A stretch of DNA of 64,000 nt from Patiria pectinifera. Taxonomy: Eukaryota; Echinodermata; Asteroidea; Valvatida; Asterinidae. The first letter of the stretch is position 1. Each line of letters opens with the position of its first letter. Of the stretch, positions 48,236 through 56,157 are shown one piece after another. The position numbers and the translations under genes are program-made. Below the pieces are notes generated by a model that saw nothing but the letters and a program-made list of their open reading frames with translations, was not told the DNA's origin and made no database searches. The stretch is from contig CM057135.1 of assembly GCA_029964075.1 (NCBI GenBank), positions 7,735,001 through 7,799,000 of the forward strand, given 5' to 3'.

Positions 48236-48503
48236 AAATCCTAAACGAATTCAGCAGGGTAAAGCTTTAGCCGAGCACAATAGACAGATGAAATTAAAAT
48301 TAGCAAAAATGGACGTAACATCGGTCGATAATACGAGCTCACCAGACTACAACTCTTGGGCGATGTGGGGGGCTATAGCGTCTATAATAGGGGTGGGGCT
48401 GCTGGTACTAAAAAGTAAGGCAACTGCGCCGGTAGTACAGCCAGTGCCGGTAGTCACGCAACCCACTACACCCAGCGCCCCCAAAACGCTAGACATGGAA
48501 TAA
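48120..48503 (+). CDS. Gene X: alanine/threonine/proline-rich membrane protein, 127 aa (copy B)
   Basis: The N-terminus is low-complexity (QKAATATPAAQPAETET), followed by a basic helix (KNPKRIQQGKALAEHNRQMKL), one membrane segment (about residues 80-100) and a proline-valine-threonine tail. It begins inside the preceding gene, overlapping by 116 bp. Copy C conserves both frames, which supports a genuine overlap. In copy C the gene is fused to gene Y. The function is unknown. Confidence 0.7.
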   Translation: MEDQKAATATPAAQPAETETPQPIKTTSSPTVTRVTKTKNPKRIQQGKALAEHNRQMKLKLAKMDVTSVDNTSSPDYNSWAMWGAIASIIGVGLLVLKSKATAPVVQPVPVVTQPTTPSAPKTLDME

Positions 48504-48536
48504 ACCAGCAATTTAAAAATTGTTATATTAAAAACG

Positions 48537-48713
48537 ATGAGTAACTTTGACACCAACGGAATAGCTAATACGATTTACCACAGAGCCGTCATATCGGGTC
48601 TTTCGATGGGATACGCCATGATAGGGCATTATAAGTGGAGCTCTGGCCACGCAAAATTGGTTGGTGACCCAGGGTATACTACCGGGCAGTATAATGAAAA
48701 CGGCATAATTTAA
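48537..48713 (+). pseudogene. Gene Y: small protein, internally deleted (copy B)
   Basis: The ATG at 48537 is preceded by TTATATTAAAAACG, which resembles the upstream motif of other genes in this element. The N-terminal part (SNFDTNGIANTIYHRAVISG) matches the C-terminal half of the 200-aa protein of copy C. A deletion of about 67 bp after residue 28 removes the middle and shifts the frame, so the last 30 residues are unrelated. The complete protein would be a small one with two hydrophobic segments. Confidence 0.7.
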
Positions 48714-48730
48714 ATAGGTTTATTAAATAA

Positions 48731-49785
48731 ATGGCTGAGGGAGGATTTGACTTTGACCCCGTTGATGATTACGATTACGATGGCGATGATGATGTAGCAG
48801 AGACCAATTTGGACGACAACTTTGATACTCTGCACCACCCATCCTCACTACCGACATAGATGACGTTTTTGATCAAGCAAGAAGCATGGTCACTAATGGA
48901 CGCGTTGATGAGTTTTACGATACTTATAACATATACAATAAACCAATATCTCCGAGATACGAAAACTTTATTCTCAACACAGAAGGTTTATTTTATGACA
49001 CTGGTAAAGGCTTACTAAGGTTAACAGATCAAAGAAAACCAGACAGATTCTTGACTCTGAGGACTATAGAGTTAAATGTAAGAAAGATGGGTTTAAACGG
49101 TAGAGATTTTATTAGAAACAAATTAGGTTTTACGCATTACGAACGTAAGACACTCAGTGACGATCAAAGCCAACACCTGCAATCGAAACAACCCGAGAGT
49201 ATCCCCATGAAAGAACTACCCAGAGTCACCGATGAGGTAATCGAGATTATAGACGATTTAGAACAAGACACCGGCGCTCAAACGGAAGGATTGAATTACA
49301 GAGAACTCCAGGGTTTAGACAAAACTCTTCAGACGTTGAAAGGTAACCTAGAACTTAATTTATCGCGTCTCACAGAACTAGACCGAGAGATTGCAGCCAC
49401 GAGACAAGAACTCGACGAATCTCACAGCGAAGAGGGTCGACGAGAGTTAAACGATAAATTGAGCGACTTGAACGTGGAAAGATCGGCCAGATTAGAAGCC
49501 GCAGAAGCCAACGAACGAGGGCTCAAAAGTCAGATCGCTAGAATCAAAGAAACGATTAATAAAATATTAGGCGACGACACGACTCTGGCAGAAAAGATCA
49601 GAACTCTGTTTAGAGAACAAGGTGTGACCGTAGTGAGTATTTTAGCCGCTTTGAGTTTAGCCATCAGCACGATAGTGAGTAGCATCGTCGCTAGCGTGAG
49701 AGGTGCGGGTGCCCCACCCTGCACCAACACCAACACCAGCACCAAAAGGCGGTATCAACGAGTGGATTTCAAAACAACTCGCTAA
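48731..49785 (+). pseudogene. Coiled-coil membrane protein (copy B), frameshifted
   Basis: An acidic N-terminus starts at 48731 and runs to a stop at 48859. The main frame, from at least 48886 to 49785, then contains a variable globular region, a long coiled coil (about 49320-49560; LNLSRLTELDREIAATRQEL) and a membrane segment (VVSILAALSLAISTIVSSIVA). Compared with copy C (60693) a frameshift near 48840 separates the two parts. A second frame change in the proline-threonine tract at about 49715 separates the C-terminal domain (49703-49975). It could be a membrane-anchored or fibre-like surface protein. Confidence 0.7.
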
Positions 49786-49975
49786 TTTTGCATCTGCTCT
49801 TCAAAAACTCGGAGTGAGCGCGTTGGGTGCTCTGCCGGGTATCATAGGCAGCGTACTCAGTTGGATATTTAACGCGCTGAGTAAGTCCGTATCGTGGTTG
49901 GCCGAACACGTGTGGGCTTTGTTTTTGGGTGTGGGAGCCTTGGTGTTTGCGTACCTGCAAAAACGGTGGTGGTAA
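49703..49975 (+). CDS. C-terminal membrane domain of the coiled-coil protein (copy B)
   Basis: A proline-threonine-rich linker leads to amphipathic and hydrophobic segments (SALGALPGIIGSVLSWIF and AEHVWALFLGVGALVFAYL). In copy C the same domain lies at about 61735-61945, also out of frame with its upstream part. I infer that one longer protein was originally encoded and that slippage in the PT-coding repeat split it; an independent small membrane protein is the alternative. Confidence 0.6.
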   Translation: MRVPHPAPTPTPAPKGGINEWISKQLANFASALQKLGVSALGALPGIIGSVLSWIFNALSKSVSWLAEHVWALFLGVGALVFAYLQKRWW

Positions 49976-50004
49976 TAATTGTAATCAAGTTTAAACAAAA
50001 AAAT

Positions 50005-50039
50005 AAAAGCCTTACCAGCGCAAAGTTGGTAAGGCTTTT
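50005..50039. terminator. Hairpin with A-run and T-run between convergent genes (copy B)
   Basis: A perfect 13-bp stem (50005-50017 with 50027-50039, AAAAGCCTTACCA) encloses a 9-nt loop. An A-rich run precedes it and a long T run follows, so it reads as a terminator-like hairpin in both directions. It sits in the 96-bp gap between the stops of two convergent genes. Copy C has a counterpart with a compensated base-pair change. Confidence 0.7.
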
Positions 50040-50071
50040 TTTTTTTTTGTCTTGTGAGATTAGAGTGTGAC

Positions 50072-51487
50072 TTATCGCGTTGCCTCGTAAGCCACAATAC
50101 CCATGCCAACGATAGCTAATATTCCTACCGTCAACGATAATTTTTCGTCTTGGTGAGTTTGTAGTTTAGTGGGCTCTTGGGTTAAAACTGTAGGTGTTGA
50201 TGCTGGTGTTGGCGCTGGTGTTGGTGAGGGTGTAGGTGCAGGTGTTGGTGATACAACATCGTTCGTCATAGGCTCTGGGGGTGTTGGTGGCGCGACGTCA
50301 TCGGTGTCATCAAAAGAGTCGTCCAGTTGAGGTTGTGAGTTTAAATCTGGCACCAAACCAGTGTTCATACTCTGGGTAGCGATTTGAAGATTGTTGTTAT
50401 AGCCGTCGTGCGTTCCAACCCTCAAGTTCATATCCGATGGAATTAAATACAACCCCGGTTTCACGACAAAATTTAAAGGCGTTCTGGCATACTGCAAAGA
50501 GTCTTGAAATTGATCGATACTCGTTTCCATGTCGTCTACTGCATTGATGATATCTTCAACGATGACGTTAAATTGTCTCTGAGCGTCTAATCCGGTTCCC
50601 GGTGATAATACGCTCGTTTTTGTTTGAGCCTGCGCACCGAGTAAAGCGTACACGTAAGATCTAATTGATTCGTTGATCTTTATGATTCCCGCGGAGGTAA
50701 ACGAACTCTTGGCGGGTATAAAATCTAACCAAGCCTTTTGTACCGATTCGTTTTGTTCGATGTAAATAACCGTCCAAGGAACGTAACTGCTTCCACTCTT
50801 TTTAGGACTGTCTAGACCGTGGTAGCCGCCGTAAAGAACGTTGGGTTTGTTGGGTAATGCTTTATCGTATTCACCAACCGCCACAAACTTGCCTTTATTA
50901 AAGATATATGAGGTACCTAAACCGTTAGAATTTGTGTCTCTCGTCTGTTTAAAAGACTTGTTTTGATCTATGCCAAACAACAAACAGGTATCGGTAAATG
51001 CTCTGTGATTATAACTGTTGTCTAGAGCGTTAAATGCGTCATCTCCCGGTAAAGGAGCGGCAAAGTCGTACAGGATCTTTCTAACCGTAAAATATAAATG
51101 AAAGTTAAAGATGGCCCAAACGTAACGGTTGCTCGCGTTGAAAAGATCGAATCCAATACCGCAGCCCGTAGTAGCGCAGTAGATCGCAAAATTTAACTGA
51201 TTTTGATAAAACGACATGGGGTGTGATTTCCAACGATCTACATCCTCATCCGTTTTGATGCGAGGCAATTTATAGTCCGAGGTTAAGTCAGAAAACGAGC
51301 TTAAAAACCCGTTGGTTTTATTAACTATAACTTCCAGTTCACTGGGTTTAGTGCTGTTTAAAAACTTTGCTTGGGATGCAACTTGATGCTTTGGCTCGGT
51401 TGCCTTGGCTACATTTTGATTTACTTGTTTCGTTACCTGATCAGCTATCGATTGTATCTGCTTTTTTAACGACTTAAAATCACTCAT
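50072..51487 (-). CDS. 471-aa tail-anchored protein, putative virion protein (copy B)
   Basis: Order: a charged helical N-terminus (residues 1-35); a conserved globular domain with FYQNQLNFAIYCATTGCG and YVWAIFNFHLYFTVRKIL (about 90-150); a variable block (about 185-245); a conserved domain with SYVYALLGAQAQTKTSVL (about 280-380); a proline-threonine linker (about 400-440); and a C-terminal membrane anchor ending YEATR. Copy C encodes 466 aa, nearly identical outside the variable block. Gene position opposite the capsid-type gene, the anchor and the local hypervariability suggest a virion surface or membrane-associated protein. The family is not recognised. Confidence 0.8.
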   Translation of the reverse strand: MSDFKSLKKQIQSIADQVTKQVNQNVAKATEPKHQVASQAKFLNSTKPSELEVIVNKTNGFLSSFSDLTSDYKLPRIKTDEDVDRWKSHPMSFYQNQLNFAIYCATTGCGIGFDLFNASNRYVWAIFNFHLYFTVRKILYDFAAPLPGDDAFNALDNSYNHRAFTDTCLLFGIDQNKSFKQTRDTNSNGLGTSYIFNKGKFVAVGEYDKALPNKPNVLYGGYHGLDSPKKSGSSYVPWTVIYIEQNESVQKAWLDFIPAKSSFTSAGIIKINESIRSYVYALLGAQAQTKTSVLSPGTGLDAQRQFNVIVEDIINAVDDMETSIDQFQDSLQYARTPLNFVVKPGLYLIPSDMNLRVGTHDGYNNNLQIATQSMNTGLVPDLNSQPQLDDSFDDTDDVAPPTPPEPMTNDVVSPTPAPTPSPTPAPTPASTPTVLTQEPTKLQTHQDEKLSLTVGILAIVGMGIVAYEATR

Positions 51488-51528
51488 TATTTTAGTTTTA
51501 GTTTTAATATAAAAAGACTTTAAAATAA
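51488..51528. promoter_or_regulatory. Bidirectional promoter candidate between the 471-aa and penton-like genes
   Basis: The 41-bp gap between divergent start codons holds GTTTTAATATAAAAAG, the inverse of the TTTTTATATTAAAAC seen before the 218-aa gene. AAAATAATG and AAAATAAATG contexts lie at the two starts. Copies A (9582-9621) and C (63437-63477) conserve it almost exactly. Confidence 0.55.
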
Positions 51529-52695
51529 ATGCATTCGTTTCACTTGTTTCAAAATGAGCAGACGTTTAAATTAGAAGACGTCGTAGATAATTTAAACGGT
51601 CAAAAATCTGTACGCGTAAAAAGGGTAATGTTTAACCCCGGATATTTTAATATTTCCAGCGCCACGGAGATTGATTGGTATACGCAAATAGACGGGAGAC
51701 CAGCTGAAAGACCTGATGATGATAGAGGACACGTAACGCCTGGCACAGTTATGGAAGTAAGAACAGATAGAGATTTTATTGAATCGTTGATACCTGAGAT
51801 ACCCTACGACTTTTTAATTAACGACGAAAATACTTTTAATAGAGTTATAAACGATCTTATAAAAGCGTACGAAGAAGATAGACTAGACTCTGCTTTAGAA
51901 TCGATCAAAAAAGAAATAGAACAAATAACTGAAATGGTAAGAACTTTAACCATTAAACAAGAGAGAGAAAGAACACTAACCCTCACACAACAAGGTACCA
52001 TTTTCTTTTTAATAACAACTTTACATGAAAGAAGAGGCTTTATCAATGAAGGTAAAAAGATAGCGCTAGAATATATCCAAGGTATAATAAGCGAACCTAG
52101 GGTTAGACTGATTAGACAAGCAGGTGTGACAATACGGGGGAGTCTTATCGTGTCTGGTGATAATTTAGATTTTATTTCTCCGAGTCTTTTAGCGCCGTTA
52201 CCAGCCGGAGTCACCGGTTCAATCACCATCCCACCGGGGTGGTACGACGTCGATTGGTTCGATTTCATTTTAAATTATATACCCGGTGTAAGTTTTCGAA
52301 TATTTAGAGAATCTAAAAAGGTGACGCTGGTGGTAACCGACGTCAATCTCAAATTGCGCTTAAACAGGGAAGTCTCTCGATTACTTAATTTACCCAAAGG
52401 AAGACTGATACCCAAAGTGGTGTATACGGGGTCTTACGACGTTAATCCGTTTAAATTTTTGTTTATTCGCTGCCCGCAATTAAGTACGAGTGAAAACTTT
52501 TTAGATGGTCGTCCTTCTGACATCTTAAAAATCGTACCCGTGGCTACGCGAGAACCCCAGCCTGATAGAGTCGAAGATTTCAAAAAACTTAAAAACGGTA
52601 TGATCGACAAACTGACATTTTCAATCACAGGTGAAAGGGGACAGATCATCAACAACAAGGGTGTGAGTATAATGATAGAGTTGGAGATCTTTTAA
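51529..52695 (+). CDS. Candidate minor capsid / penton-like protein (copy B)
   Basis: This 388-aa protein has a conserved N-terminus (HSFHLFQNEQTFKLEDVV), a variable region (about residues 64-195) with a helical, coiled-coil-like stretch, and a conserved beta-rich C-terminal half with WYDVDWFDFILNYIPGVSF, LNLPKGRLIPKVVYTGSYD and a final IELEIF strand. The C-terminal half has the look of a jelly-roll minor capsid protein, and the gene lies beside the structural cluster; this is inference from pattern and context. It is intact only in copy B. Copy A is split by a transposon and copy C is frameshifted and runs off the window. Confidence 0.55.
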   Translation: MHSFHLFQNEQTFKLEDVVDNLNGQKSVRVKRVMFNPGYFNISSATEIDWYTQIDGRPAERPDDDRGHVTPGTVMEVRTDRDFIESLIPEIPYDFLINDENTFNRVINDLIKAYEEDRLDSALESIKKEIEQITEMVRTLTIKQERERTLTLTQQGTIFFLITTLHERRGFINEGKKIALEYIQGIISEPRVRLIRQAGVTIRGSLIVSGDNLDFISPSLLAPLPAGVTGSITIPPGWYDVDWFDFILNYIPGVSFRIFRESKKVTLVVTDVNLKLRLNREVSRLLNLPKGRLIPKVVYTGSYDVNPFKFLFIRCPQLSTSENFLDGRPSDILKIVPVATREPQPDRVEDFKKLKNGMIDKLTFSITGERGQIINNKGVSIMIELEIF

Positions 52696-52705
52696 TTTTA
52701 AAATG

Positions 52706-52720
52706 TTTTTATATTAAAAC
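52706..52720 (+). promoter_or_regulatory. Upstream motif of the 218-aa gene
   Basis: The sequence TTTTTATATTAAAAC directly abuts the ATG at 52721. It is shared, in one or the other orientation, with the regions before the 471-aa/penton-like pair, gene Y and the integrase/membrane protein pair. Confidence 0.5.
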
Positions 52721-53377
52721 ATGAGTATAGATAGTAAGGCGTTATACCCCGATATTTCTGGAGATGTACTCCGATTAAATAGTAACGAAGAAACAAAAGT
52801 ATACAGACTTAAAAAGATTGAAGAGATTCGATCTTTAATCTTGAAAGAGAGAGACCACCGAGAGCGCACTTATAAAAAAATAAAGAGAGTGATCGACACT
52901 ATTAACTACGTAGAGCTAGGAGTCGAAGGATTGGGGTTTATAGCAGGGGCTGTCAGTATTCCCGCTCTCTTGGGTGTTATATCAGCCCCCGTTGGATTGG
53001 TGTTAGAAGGAACGTTTATGAGCGCTTTTGGTGTAGATATTCTGCTTAGAATCGCGTCTAAGCGATTAGCCGCCAAGCTGAAAAAGCACGACCAGATTAA
53101 AATATTAGCAGACTCCAAACTTAACACGATTGAAGAATACGTGTCTCAAGCCATCAACGACGGAGATATATCGCACGAAGAGTTCTCACTGATTACGAGA
53201 GAGCTCGCAAAATTTAACGAGCTTAAGCAAAAAATTAGAACAAAGACCAGCACAAAGCTTCAAAAAATTAAAAACGATACAGACTTTGAAAAAGAAGTTA
53301 AAAAACGGGTAGACGAACGGCTGGCAAAAGAAAAAAAATCTCTTATCGAAAAACTTACAAGTTCAAATTCTCGGTAA
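52721..53377 (+). CDS. 218-aa protein with membrane hairpin and coiled coil (copy B)
   Basis: The N-terminal segment (YPDISGDVLRL) leads into a basic helix (KKIEEIRSLILKERDHRERT), a hydrophobic hairpin of two membrane-length segments (about residues 62-112) and a long charged helical C-terminus (about 115-218) with KRLAAKLKKHDQIKILADSKL. It is intact in copy B only; the rearranged copy at 3360-3998 is decayed. It lies between the penton-like gene and the convergent TFIIB-like gene. A virion membrane-associated role is plausible; the biochemical function is unknown. Confidence 0.75.
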   Translation: MSIDSKALYPDISGDVLRLNSNEETKVYRLKKIEEIRSLILKERDHRERTYKKIKRVIDTINYVELGVEGLGFIAGAVSIPALLGVISAPVGLVLEGTFMSAFGVDILLRIASKRLAAKLKKHDQIKILADSKLNTIEEYVSQAINDGDISHEEFSLITRELAKFNELKQKIRTKTSTKLQKIKNDTDFEKEVKKRVDERLAKEKKSLIEKLTSSNSR

Positions 53378-53405
53378 ATAAACATTATGAAAGCGATCCG
53401 CCGAG

Positions 53406-53897
53406 TTACACCTCTATTTCACCTCTTAGGGCTACACCCTCGGCCCCGCCTTTATTGTAGTGGTCATCGTATCTTTTTAGTGCCTTATTAAATTGATTTT
53501 GAGTCACTTTAAATACATCTCTAACTCGTTCTTTGTTCCATCCAACGACGTGATGGTAACACGCCGCTATTAACGACCGTTTAACGCAACCATTTCCCCT
53601 CAATGTTTTGTAATTAACGAGCTCGTTATATTTATTGATTGTTTCTTGGACATCTTCTAAGTCTTGCTCTGGACAAACAGAAGAAATAAGTTTCTCCACA
53701 GTTTTTCTTTTGTTTCTTTTTAAAGTTGACCAATTGATACGATCTTCTTGCGCATTTTCTGCCGAAAAATCAAAGTAACGTGAGACTATTTCACCGCACG
53801 TTTCACAAACTAAAAAACCATTCTCGATGATTATATGGTGATCGCACTGATCTGTTTTAGTAGATAGCTCGAGGTTTTCACTCTGAAAAAAAGTCAT
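53406..53897 (-). CDS. TFIIB-like zinc-ribbon transcription factor (copy B)
   Basis: The 163-aa protein begins with a zinc ribbon: C18-x2-H21-x9-C31-x2-C34 (QCDHH ... CETCG). A linker with basic residues follows, then a helical C-terminal half (about 95-150) containing RSLIAACYHHVVGWNKERV and VTQNQFNKALKRYDDHY, which resembles one cyclin-like repeat of TFIIB. Such a factor would direct transcription of the element's own promoters. It is shorter than cellular TFIIB (two cyclin repeats), so it may be a reduced form. The gene is convergent with the 218-aa gene, 28 bp apart, and the same arrangement is kept at 4013-4505. Confidence 0.6.
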   Translation of the reverse strand: MTFFQSENLELSTKTDQCDHHIIIENGFLVCETCGEIVSRYFDFSAENAQEDRINWSTLKRNKRKTVEKLISSVCPEQDLEDVQETINKYNELVNYKTLRGNGCVKRSLIAACYHHVVGWNKERVRDVFKVTQNQFNKALKRYDDHYNKGGAEGVALRGEIEV

Positions 53898-53940
53898 GGA
53901 TATATCTAATAAAAACCGATATTATTTTTTAATAATTTTT

Positions 53941-54419
53941 CAAGTACTCGTCGGTCTGAACATATTACTCTCCATTTTTAAATAAAAACAGCTTCTCTAC
54001 CTTTTCACAGATAGAGAAGCTAATTTTTTTTGCCCGAGTTTCAAGGTCACGTGGTGGTGACTCACACATTTTTCAAGGTCACGTTGTTTACGCCAAATTC
54101 CTATCATGCCTCAACACGTTTCAAGGTCACGTGGTAGTGACTCACACATTTTTCAAAGTCACGTGCTGGTGGTGACATCACCTCATTTTAGCGACGACAG
54201 ATTTATTTTTTTAACTCCAGAGCGACAGGCCCTGACTTGACACACATTTTTCTTTTTTGCTCCCAAACCTGACCTCAGATTTCTAAAACATTTGCCGCGG
54301 GGGATTCCCCTTTATTTTTTCCCCAACTATTTTTAGAATCGAGAGCGGCGTGTCCAGACCGGCCGCAGATTTTTCCATTTTGATCCGGTGACCCCACCTC
54401 CCCTACTACTATTTTAAAC
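53941..54419. other. Junction between copies B and C with TCAAGGTCA repeats and a hairpin
   Basis: A 10-bp stem (AGCTTCTCTA, 53990-53999 with 54012-54021) with a 12-nt loop is followed by eight T. Then TCAAGGTCA occurs at 54041, 54073 and 54123, with TCAAAGTCA at 54155; three of the four run into CACGTG. From 54200 to 54410 the sequence resembles 27670-27780 (GAGCGACAGGCC and GAGCGGCGTGTCC with T-runs). No gene is present. Confidence 0.65.
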
Positions 54420-54427
54420 ATTCTGAC

Positions 54428-56150
54428 TTGCTATTAAAAAAAGGAATTTATCCCTACGAATATATGAACTCGTTTGATAAGTTTCAAGAGACCAGCCTAC
54501 CACCCATCGACAAGTTTTACAGCAGACTAAAAGACGAACATATATCGCAACAAGACTATGACAGAGCTCAACGCGTGTGGGACGAATTTAATATAAAAAA
54601 TCTAGGAGAATATCACGACTTGTACGTGACTACCGATACGTTATTACTTGCAGGCGTATTTGAAAACTTTAGACAAACGTGCATTACAAACTACGGGCTA
54701 GATCCAGCCAATTATTTTACCGCACCCGGATTGTCCTGGGATGCTCTATTGAAACACTCGGAAGCTAAACTCGAACTGTTGCAAGACGTCGACAAACACT
54801 TATTTTTTGAAAAAGCAAAACGAGGAGGCATATCTAGCGTGGGTGGAATGAGACATCACAAAGCCAATAATCAATATCTTGATGACTACGATTCAAACAA
54901 GCCCTCGAGTTATATCGCTTATTTGGATGCCAACAATCTGTACGGTTGGGCTATGAGTCAATATCTCCCGTACAGTGATTTTAAATGGACACCCTCGAAA
55001 CCGTTTACCGAAGAAAGAATATTAACGCTTAAGAAAACGTCCAACACCGGCTACTTTTTTGAAATAGATTTAGACTACCCGTACGATCTACACATCAAGC
55101 ATAACGATTATCCCCTAGCACCCGAAAATATCGTCGTACCCCAAGCGTGGATGTCTGATTATCAAAACGAGTTATTGGATACCGAACCTAGTAGCGACGT
55201 ACAACAATTAACGTGTACGCTTAATCCAAAACAAAAATACGTGTTGCACTACGTTACGTTGCAGTCATACCTCGATCTCGGTTTGAAACTAAAAAAGGTA
55301 CATCGCGTGTTAAAATTTAAACAAGCGCCTTGGATGAAATCTTACCTCGATAAAAACACGCAACTCCGAACAAAAGCAACCTCTGATTTTGAGAAAGACT
55401 TTTTTAAACTGATGAATAACAGCGTGTTTGGTAAGACGATGGAAAACATTAGAAATCGAATAGACGGTTACCTACTGAGAGACAATAACGAGAGCGATCA
55501 AGCAAAATACAAAAAAATAATTCAAAAACCGAGCTATAAAACAACAACGCCGTTTCCGGAATGTGACCTGTCGTTTGTCGAAACATATAAAACGACAATC
55601 GTGTTAAACAAGCCCATTTACCTTGGAGTGAGTATCTTGGATCTCTCAAAGACGCTGATGTACGATTTTTATTACAACCGATTGAAAGACATACGGAGAT
55701 AAAATCAGGTTGATGTATACCGATACGGACAGTCTCTTGATTGTCGTTTACACGGATGACATATACAAAGACATGCGATCTCACGGGCAACACTACGACT
55801 TTTCGAATTACAATCTGGATCACGAGTTATACGATCCAACCAATAAGAAAGTGATCGGTAAATTTAAAGACGAGTTTGGAGGTAAGGTCATTCAAGAAGC
55901 CGTTTGCGTAAGACCCAAGATGTACTCGATTTTAGCAGATGACAACAACATCACTCTTAAAAAGGCCAAGGGGGTCACAAAATCGGTCACTGACAAAAGA
56001 TTAAAACACCGACACTACTACGACTGCATCTTTAAAAATAAATCTAAAACAGAAACGATGACTCAAATTCGATCGGAAAAACACATCCTTTACACCATAT
56101 CTCAAAATAAACTATCGTTGAGTCCGTTGGACACAAAGAGGTACATCTAG
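54428..56150 (+). pseudogene. polB: DNA polymerase B, C-terminal two thirds (copy C)
   Basis: The N-terminal and exonuclease parts are missing. Palm motif A (DANNLYGWAM, near 54925), motif B (KLMNNSVFGKTMENI, near 55405) and motif C (MYTDTDSLL, near 55713) are present. A small deletion near 55690-55700 shifts the frame between motifs B and C, so the open frame ends at 55702 and resumes at 55710. The frame crosses the place of the copy B TAG and C7 indel intact where it overlaps, showing that the lesions are independent. Confidence 0.9.
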
Positions 56151-56157
56151 ATCTTAA

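Larger units (their letters stand above)
38852..53940 (+). mobile_element. Endogenous Maverick/adintovirus-like element, copy B
   Basis: The left limit is the start of similarity to the fragment at position 1 (CGTATTGAAGATCTCTC). The right limit lies just beyond the TFIIB-like gene. Protein-primed-type polymerase B, rve integrase, A32-like ATPase and candidate capsid genes together define the Maverick/Polinton/adintovirus group. No long terminal inverted repeat is evident at these limits, so the true ends may have been lost or lie slightly outside. Nine or more of its genes are open; the polymerase and coiled-coil genes are broken and gene Y is shortened. One 1.1-kb MITE is inserted. Confidence 0.8.

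Noticed and set aside
49703..49745. Programmed ribosomal frameshift in the coiled-coil gene
   Set aside because: Copies B and C need shifts in opposite directions and no common slippery sequence is present, so repeat slippage explains it better.
50005..50039. Bacterial Rho-independent terminator implying a prokaryotic sequence
   Set aside because: The surrounding genes and repeats are of eukaryotic virus and transposon type; the hairpin is better compared with 3'-end hairpins of eukaryotic DNA viruses.
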